Below are positions 59,455 through 64,000 of a stretch of DNA of 64,000 nucleotides, one piece after another. The position numbers and the translations under genes were made by a program. Every line of letters starts with the position of its first letter. Position 1 is the stretch's first letter. The notes beneath the pieces are model-generated. The model was not told the DNA's origin. It saw only the letters and a list, made by a program, of their open reading frames with translations, and made no database searches. The stretch comes from Butyrivibrio sp. NC2002 (GTDB lineage: Bacteria > Bacillota > Clostridia > Lachnospirales > Lachnospiraceae). The stretch spans positions 310,001 through 374,000 of the forward strand of contig NZ_JNKZ01000007.1 of assembly GCF_000702265.1 (NCBI RefSeq), read 5' to 3'.

Positions 59455-59925
59455 TTAAATATTATTTGTATTTATCTTATCGCGCTCAACAATTAGTCTG
59501 TTTCCCTCAACCTTGCTGATTACGACTGTTTCACCGGCTGCAATATCTTCGCCGGATAAAGACCTGAGATTCCAGGTTGTGCCATCAATATTTGCACTAC
59601 CGGTTTCTTTTATGTTGTTGACCTCTTTATTAACGATCACTTTTCTTCCTATCATAGAATCTATGTTGGTTTTAGTGATCCTGTTATTTAGGTATTTAAG
59701 TGAAAAAGGTCTGACAAGAACAAGTGTCAGAATTGAAACAATAAAAAATACAACTACCTGGATTCCCAGTGAAAATCCAAGCATTGCCATAAAGCATGCA
59801 CACAGACAGCCGATCGCAAACCATATCGTGGAAAGCCCCATGGTAAGTAGCTCTATAAGAGCAAGAATAATCGTAAGAATGATCCAAAATAAAACAGGTG
59901 CAAAACCGAAAATACTCTGAGTCAT
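59455..59925 (-). CDS. NfeD family membrane protein
   Basis: 156 residues from the ATG at 59925 (GGAGGG 9 nt upstream); the longer frame begins inside a hairpin. Three membrane segments (FAPVLFWIILTIILALIELL, GLSTIWFAIGCLCACFMAML, IQVVVFFIVSILTLVLVRPF) and a C-terminal OB-fold domain with GRKVIVNKEVN and GDTTWNLRS-like GTTWNLRSLSGEDIAAGETV. It works with the SPFH partner in membrane organisation or quality control. Confidence 0.9.
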   Translation of the reverse strand: MTQSIFGFAPVLFWIILTIILALIELLTMGLSTIWFAIGCLCACFMAMLGFSLGIQVVVFFIVSILTLVLVRPFSLKYLNNRITKTNIDSMIGRKVIVNKEVNNIKETGSANIDGTTWNLRSLSGEDIAAGETVVISKVEGNRLIVERDKINTNNI

Positions 59926-59989
59926 ACTGTTTTTCCCTCCCTTAATAGAATTATACTCCAAATGATTTTTATTTTCTCTATTATTTAGA

Positions 59990-60017
59990 TTTCCCACCAC
60001 AAAAATGTGATGGGAAA
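59990..60017 (-). terminator. Hairpin after the solute-binding lipoprotein gene
   Basis: 12-bp stem TTTCCCATCACA/TGTGGTGGGAAA with a TTTT loop, fully paired on the minus strand only (one G-U). No strong T-run follows, so termination is likely partial. Confidence 0.5.
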
Positions 60018-60034
60018 CCTAAGAATTTATATTA

Positions 60035-62731
60035 TCAGCTTATTTCATTAACATAGATCTGAACACGGCTCTGAATGATGTCAGCTACTTCCTTGGCTGT
60101 CTTTTGTCCTGAGAAGTAAGCTGCTGACTCTTCGGAAATAATGTTTGATACTTCGTCATTATAGCTTCCGACCTGAGTTACACTGGCAAGATAATCAAGA
60201 ACTTCCTTGACTTCTTCATCTGTAACAGGATCGATGATGATCTCTGAATCGCCGATGTAGTAAGTGTCATCATACTCAACTTCCTTACCTGTTTCATCGA
60301 TGTATACAGGCTTTTTCTTTGCCTGCTCAGCAAGCTTGTTGATCTGATCCATAGATACAGGCCAGTAACCGTCGATAGTGCTCTGATACTCATCTGTGAG
60401 GAAGTATCTCATAAACTGCCAGCATCCGTCTTTAACTTTTGAAGATGAGCTCATTGAAAGCTGGATACTGGGTGAAAGACATGCACCACTTCCGTTGTCT
60501 GAAGGGAATCCAACAAATGAGATATCCTTTCCAAACTTACCCTTCTTTTCATAGTTGTAATCCTGGAAGGAAGTTAAGTATACACGTGAAGCGATAGCTT
60601 TTCCTTCTCTCCAAAATGCTGACTCATCTGTTTCGTAGTCCTCCTCAGAAAGGTCCTGAGGGAATTCGTTGATAAACTCAAGCAGATGGCTGAATGCATC
60701 AGAATCATAACTGCATGAAAGTGTATCCCAGTCGATGAACTGTGAACCTGCAAGTGAAAGAGCCATATCATAGAGTTCATCCCTTGCAAGAGTTCCGAAA
60801 ACATACTTGTAATCAATATTCTTCTGCTTGATAAGAGCTTCAAGCTCATCAATAGTCCATGTATAATCGTCTTTTCCTACATCCTCTGTAGCAGCTACTA
60901 CTGTTTCTACAGTGAATGAAGGTACTATCTTGTACATCTTTCCATCTGTCTTAAATGCATCCATCGTTGAGATGAATTCTTTCTTTCCAAGTTCCTCATC
61001 ATTGTTGAAGTAATCAGTCAGATCTTCAAAAAGTCCCTTGGCGATATAACTATCTACAGGCATGTCTGTATCAAGAACAAGAATGTCAGGTGCATTTGCA
61101 GAAACTATATCTGTGTTAAGCTTGTTTGCGCCTGCAAGATCGTCGTCATCAGTCTCATAATCAGAATAGTCTGTTATAACAATACGATATTCATCGCTTG
61201 CCTTGTTGAATTTTACAACATGTGATCTGACATCATAGTCGATGTAATTACATCCAAGAGTGATTATCTGCTTATCCTTAACATCCTTAGGATCAACCTT
61301 GGTAAGAAGTGCAAGTGTAAATCCTACATCCTCTGAAGGAAGAAGTGCAAATATCTCTGTTTCTGATACGCAAACCATCTGGTAGAGACCGCTTGCATCG
61401 ATATCAGAATCGATGAAGTTAAGAAGCATTGTAGGCTCTGCATCTCCTACGTTATATCCGTAAATAGCCTCAGTTCCTACAAGAGTATAATCATAAGCTA
61501 TTCCGGGATATACTGTATATTCATAAGCTTCAACAGTAGCTCCTTCTATAATTGAAATAGTTCCTGCATCAGGATCAACAGTATAGAAGTTAATTGTTTC
61601 TCCATCATTTGTTGAAGCTGCAAGCTCGCCGTTTTTAACATTATATACAAACATTGATGCAGGGTATTCTGAGTTTTCCTGCTCTAAAGCAATATCCTTG
61701 ATATGGCTTCCGTCATCAAGACTGTACTGATGGATACCTGAATCATTAGCAATGAAAAGACCTTTGCCATCAATAATTGCAAGAGAACTTACATAGAAAT
61801 ACTCATCAGCGCTAACTTCGATTTCAGTTCTGAAAGCTTCGCTTCCATCAGCATTTCTCTTAACAATATAATATTTGTCGGCCTCCATCTCACTCATAAC
61901 AGGCTCACCTTCAAATGAGCTATCATCTGAGATTCCTGCGTCCTCATTATCCATGCTGACATTTACTTCATCTGATGAATCTTCAGTATCTCCAACGACA
62001 GATTCTGAATCTTCCTCTGTGTCTGCTGTTTCTACATCAGCCTCTGCAACATCAAACTCGGCTGTAAGAGGCTTTGGTGCTTCGGGCTTATCTTTACCGC
62101 CCTCAGAATCACTATCTGATTCAAATGCTGGCTCTGAGAAGCTTTCATCTGTCGCAGCTTCTGAATCAGTAGCTTCTGAATCAGTAGCTTCTGAATCGGT
62201 AGCTTCTTCTGAATCTGTAGCTTCCGCAGAAGTATTCTCTGCACCTTCTGTGCTATCTTCTTCTCCGGAGACAACTTCCACATCATCACCTACAAGGTCT
62301 GATATATCAATCTCACCATCTTCTAAACCAGCATCCATGCCGGCATACTCTACTTCTACGTCATAAATAGTGCCGTCTTCAGTGATCCCAATCTCCATTA
62401 TATTGGAGTTTTCACTTGTGGGAATGTTTATGGTCTGAACATCAGAACCATCCTTGTTAAAGGTATAAATGGCTGTATCAATAGATTCCTCGCTATAAGT
62501 ATAGCCGACAGCATAGAGTCTGTCGCCGTATTTACCAAGTCTGCTCAGTGATGTTGTGTCAACACCGCTGCCAAGATCCAGATCAGTTTCCTTGTACACA
62601 TAGTCTTTTGAATTATGTGTGCTCTTAGCAGAATCTGAATCCGCGCTCTTTTTTCCACAAGCAGCCATTGAAATAGCCATAACCGCTGCAAGTGTAATAC
62701 TCAGCATCCTCTTCAAATAAATTCTTTTCAT
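60035..62731 (-). CDS. Large lipoprotein: beta-propeller-like N-terminus and extracellular solute-binding (family 1) domain
   Basis: 898 residues from the ATG at 62731 (GGAGG 6 nt upstream). Lipoprotein signal with lipobox MAAC, Cys at 25. Residues ~45-470 are strand-rich and include an acidic insert with repeated EATDS units; segments like LSRLGKYGDRLYAVGYTYSE and SLAIIDGKGLFIANDSGIHQ look like propeller blades. From about 530 a family-1 ABC sugar-binding fold follows (RIVITDYSDYETDDDDLAGA, NAPDILVLDTDMPVDSYIAK, GLFEDLTDYF, YTWTIDELEALIKQKN). It probably captures an oligosaccharide or acts as a sensor; the ligand is unknown. It follows the MacB-like permease gene by 23 nt. Confidence 0.82.
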   Translation of the reverse strand: MKRIYLKRMLSITLAAVMAISMAACGKKSADSDSAKSTHNSKDYVYKETDLDLGSGVDTTSLSRLGKYGDRLYAVGYTYSEESIDTAIYTFNKDGSDVQTINIPTSENSNIMEIGITEDGTIYDVEVEYAGMDAGLEDGEIDISDLVGDDVEVVSGEEDSTEGAENTSAEATDSEEATDSEATDSEATDSEAATDESFSEPAFESDSDSEGGKDKPEAPKPLTAEFDVAEADVETADTEEDSESVVGDTEDSSDEVNVSMDNEDAGISDDSSFEGEPVMSEMEADKYYIVKRNADGSEAFRTEIEVSADEYFYVSSLAIIDGKGLFIANDSGIHQYSLDDGSHIKDIALEQENSEYPASMFVYNVKNGELAASTNDGETINFYTVDPDAGTISIIEGATVEAYEYTVYPGIAYDYTLVGTEAIYGYNVGDAEPTMLLNFIDSDIDASGLYQMVCVSETEIFALLPSEDVGFTLALLTKVDPKDVKDKQIITLGCNYIDYDVRSHVVKFNKASDEYRIVITDYSDYETDDDDLAGANKLNTDIVSANAPDILVLDTDMPVDSYIAKGLFEDLTDYFNNDEELGKKEFISTMDAFKTDGKMYKIVPSFTVETVVAATEDVGKDDYTWTIDELEALIKQKNIDYKYVFGTLARDELYDMALSLAGSQFIDWDTLSCSYDSDAFSHLLEFINEFPQDLSEEDYETDESAFWREGKAIASRVYLTSFQDYNYEKKGKFGKDISFVGFPSDNGSGACLSPSIQLSMSSSSKVKDGCWQFMRYFLTDEYQSTIDGYWPVSMDQINKLAEQAKKKPVYIDETGKEVEYDDTYYIGDSEIIIDPVTDEEVKEVLDYLASVTQVGSYNDEVSNIISEESAAYFSGQKTAKEVADIIQSRVQIYVNEIS
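62157..62219. repeat. 15-bp tandem coding repeats in the solute-binding protein gene
   Basis: Plus-strand unit GCTTCTGAATCAGTA at 62157, 62172 and (one change) 62187, then an 18-bp variant at 62202. Encodes the ATDSE repeats of the acidic insert; length variation would stay in frame. Confidence 0.8.
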
Positions 62732-62754
62732 AAAGATCCTCCAATTTCGTGAAA

Positions 62755-63984
62755 CTAAAAATACTTCCACTTTTTGTTGTGTCTTGCAATATTTGATTCA
62801 ACATCATATTTCCAGTCCAGAAACTTCTGAACAAGTCCGCCTACAGTCCACTTTCTGTGTCTATAGCTCTGAACAACGAAATATGCAACCATTATGGCCG
62901 CAATTATTGCACAGACAATTTGAATAAGTAGCAATACTGCCATTATATTTTCAAATACTCTGGCATTATTCTCCCAATAAGGATAAATTACAGGTTTAAG
63001 CTGCATACTCCTTAAGTAGAATTTGCCAAGAATATCTAAAAGCCTGAAATTATCAAACCTTGCTGAATTATCAACTACCTCTGCAAGGTTCGTATTTAAT
63101 CCCAGTTTATCTATAAGAAAGTTTTTAGCATAGTTATCTACAGGGTTGGGCATAACTATTTCCATACAGATAATGCCCTTTGCATCGGTATTTACATCCG
63201 TAGATCCGTTTTCACCTTCATCATCTGAACTTGAAGATACACTCATAGAGCCAAGGTTTCCGTTTGTAGCAAGAACCGAAGCATCTACCTGTCCGTAGGT
63301 TGCAAGTGACTCAAATGAACAATAAATAGTAGGGAAATTAAGTCCCGCAGCCTTAACATATTTGCCGGAGTCTCTCTTTACGACACCTGAAATGTAATGA
63401 GGAACGCCGTTTAGAGTTATCTGCTGACCGATAATGTCATTCGAACCAAAAAGCTGCCATGCGAGCTCTTCATCAACGATGACATAGTCCTTCATGACTG
63501 TATTGCCCGGAATGTAATTGCCTGAAACAAGAGTCATGGGATGGAAATCAAAAAAGTTTCCGCCGATTCCAATAGCTACCGCATCGACAGATCTTCTGTC
63601 TTTGGAAACAGTGATGCTTCCCATAGCACTGAAACAGTCATCCCAAAGGGCAGTACCATCAGCCTTTGATGCATCTGCCTCCTGATAGCCGTCAGCGATA
63701 AGTCCCTTATTCAGATTATATTCATACTCAGTTATTTTGTCCTGAGATATACCGCTTTCTTCACTAAAGAAGATACTGACCTGTCCATATCTTGTTTCAT
63801 CGGAGGACCATCTTTCTCCTGCACTCTGATCATAAAGTGTATCAAGAAGAAGTCCTTTGTATACGTTTATTCCCATTATGATGAGAATAAGCGCAAAGAT
63901 AATGACAAAATATATAACGGATCTAAGCTTTATACTTCTTAGTTTTTTTATAAATTTGTTTCTTATTTTTTCCAGTTTACTCAT
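62755..63984 (-). CDS. MacB/FtsX-like ABC transporter permease subunit (single extracellular core)
   Basis: 409 residues. An N-terminal membrane segment (VIYFVIIFALILIIMGINVY) is followed by a ~290-residue extracellular MacB periplasmic-core-like domain with the pattern NFFDFHPMTLVSGNYIPGNT, VIVDEELAWQLFGSNDIIGQ and ITLNGVPHYISGVVK. A C-terminal membrane segment (LLLIQIVCAIIAAIMVAYFVV) and a basic cytosolic tail follow. Typical MacB-type permeases have four segments; only two are visible here, so it may pair with another permease upstream of the window. No ATPase gene is in the window. The ATG at 63984 has no clear ribosome binding site. Confidence 0.75.
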   Translation of the reverse strand: MSKLEKIRNKFIKKLRSIKLRSVIYFVIIFALILIIMGINVYKGLLLDTLYDQSAGERWSSDETRYGQVSIFFSEESGISQDKITEYEYNLNKGLIADGYQEADASKADGTALWDDCFSAMGSITVSKDRRSVDAVAIGIGGNFFDFHPMTLVSGNYIPGNTVMKDYVIVDEELAWQLFGSNDIIGQQITLNGVPHYISGVVKRDSGKYVKAAGLNFPTIYCSFESLATYGQVDASVLATNGNLGSMSVSSSSDDEGENGSTDVNTDAKGIICMEIVMPNPVDNYAKNFLIDKLGLNTNLAEVVDNSARFDNFRLLDILGKFYLRSMQLKPVIYPYWENNARVFENIMAVLLLIQIVCAIIAAIMVAYFVVQSYRHRKWTVGGLVQKFLDWKYDVESNIARHNKKWKYF

Positions 63985-64000
63985 TGATTATTTGCCAGTC

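Noticed and set aside
61875-62366. Long plus-strand open frame rich in Ser opposite the solute-binding lipoprotein
   Set aside because: It is the antisense shadow of the acidic repeat region; it has no ribosome binding site and its composition follows from the repeats.
1-64000. tRNA, rRNA, CRISPR, insertion sequence, prophage or integrated element
   Set aside because: Reading the intergenic regions on both strands shows no cloverleaf, rRNA, spaced repeat array, transposase or integrase; the gene content is chromosomal core.

Overview
The window looks like a chromosomal segment of a low-GC Gram-positive bacterium of the class Clostridia, most likely a rumen/gut Lachnospiraceae of the Butyrivibrio type (inference). 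The reasons are AT-rich intergenic DNA with strong AGGAGG-type ribosome binding sites, an NfnAB electron-bifurcation pair, a clostridial rlmH-phoH-ybeY cluster, fhs/folD, Rho, rqcH, glgA, many acidic lipoproteins and a tmRNA tag ending in AEDNLALAA. About 53 protein genes and one tmRNA are present, mostly on the minus strand. I see no tRNA, rRNA, CRISPR array, phage or insertion sequence.

Layout. 1-5503: partial tgt, a VanY-type carboxypeptidase and a large GGDEF-EAL-PAS-GGDEF signalling protein. 5850-8090: aroC and a convergent lactonase that share a terminator. 8153-19425: a tightly overlapping minus-strand run (two-TM protein, rlmH, phoH, degenerate pgpH-like, ybeY, flippase, two FAD oxidoreductases, one fused to a 5-formyl-THF cyclo-ligase, proA, tandem class II aldolase). 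19514-29026: nfnB/nfnA, a zinc-ribbon membrane protein, folD, fhs and ftsK. 29152-33348: an unknown plus-strand gene, a GNAT acetyltransferase, proB, two secreted proteins and tmRNA. 33428-44972: smpB, rnr, secG, gpmI, an unknown gene, a DEAD-box helicase, pgsA, rimO, rpoZ, gmk and yicC. 45191-46981: rqcH. 51265-64000: a coiled-coil protein, a SpoVB-like flippase, glgA, a CbiD-like gene, a probable small RNA, rho, an SPFH/NfeD pair, a solute-binding lipoprotein and a MacB-like permease.

Most housekeeping genes serve translation and RNA quality control (tmRNA/SmpB/RNase R, RqcH, YbeY, RlmH, RimO, Rho), one-carbon and redox metabolism (Fhs, FolD, the cyclo-ligase fusion, NfnAB) and proline synthesis (ProA and ProB in separate operons).

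The most unusual region is 46995-51061. A membrane histidine kinase and a response regulator with a SARP-type DNA-binding domain are encoded next to a 62-residue peptide gene with a double-glycine leader (ELLGDDELDAITGG) and a four-cysteine core, followed by a lipoprotein. Two promoters in this region, one before the peptide gene and one before the kinase operon, carry the same pair of TTGTTGGACA direct repeats with an 11-bp period, ending exactly 8 bp before a -10 box. That is the geometry known for SARP activator sites. The kinase transcript also has a leader with about 62-bp tandem repeats, two small ORFs with ribosome binding sites and a 14-bp hairpin. I read this as a self-contained, autoregulated two-component/peptide regulon. 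Other points of interest are a C-rich small RNA candidate at 56265-56390, a terminator-like hairpin inside the leader of the DEAD-box helicase gene, a PgpH-like protein that has lost its HD metal ligands, and a COG2509/5-formyl-THF cyclo-ligase fusion.
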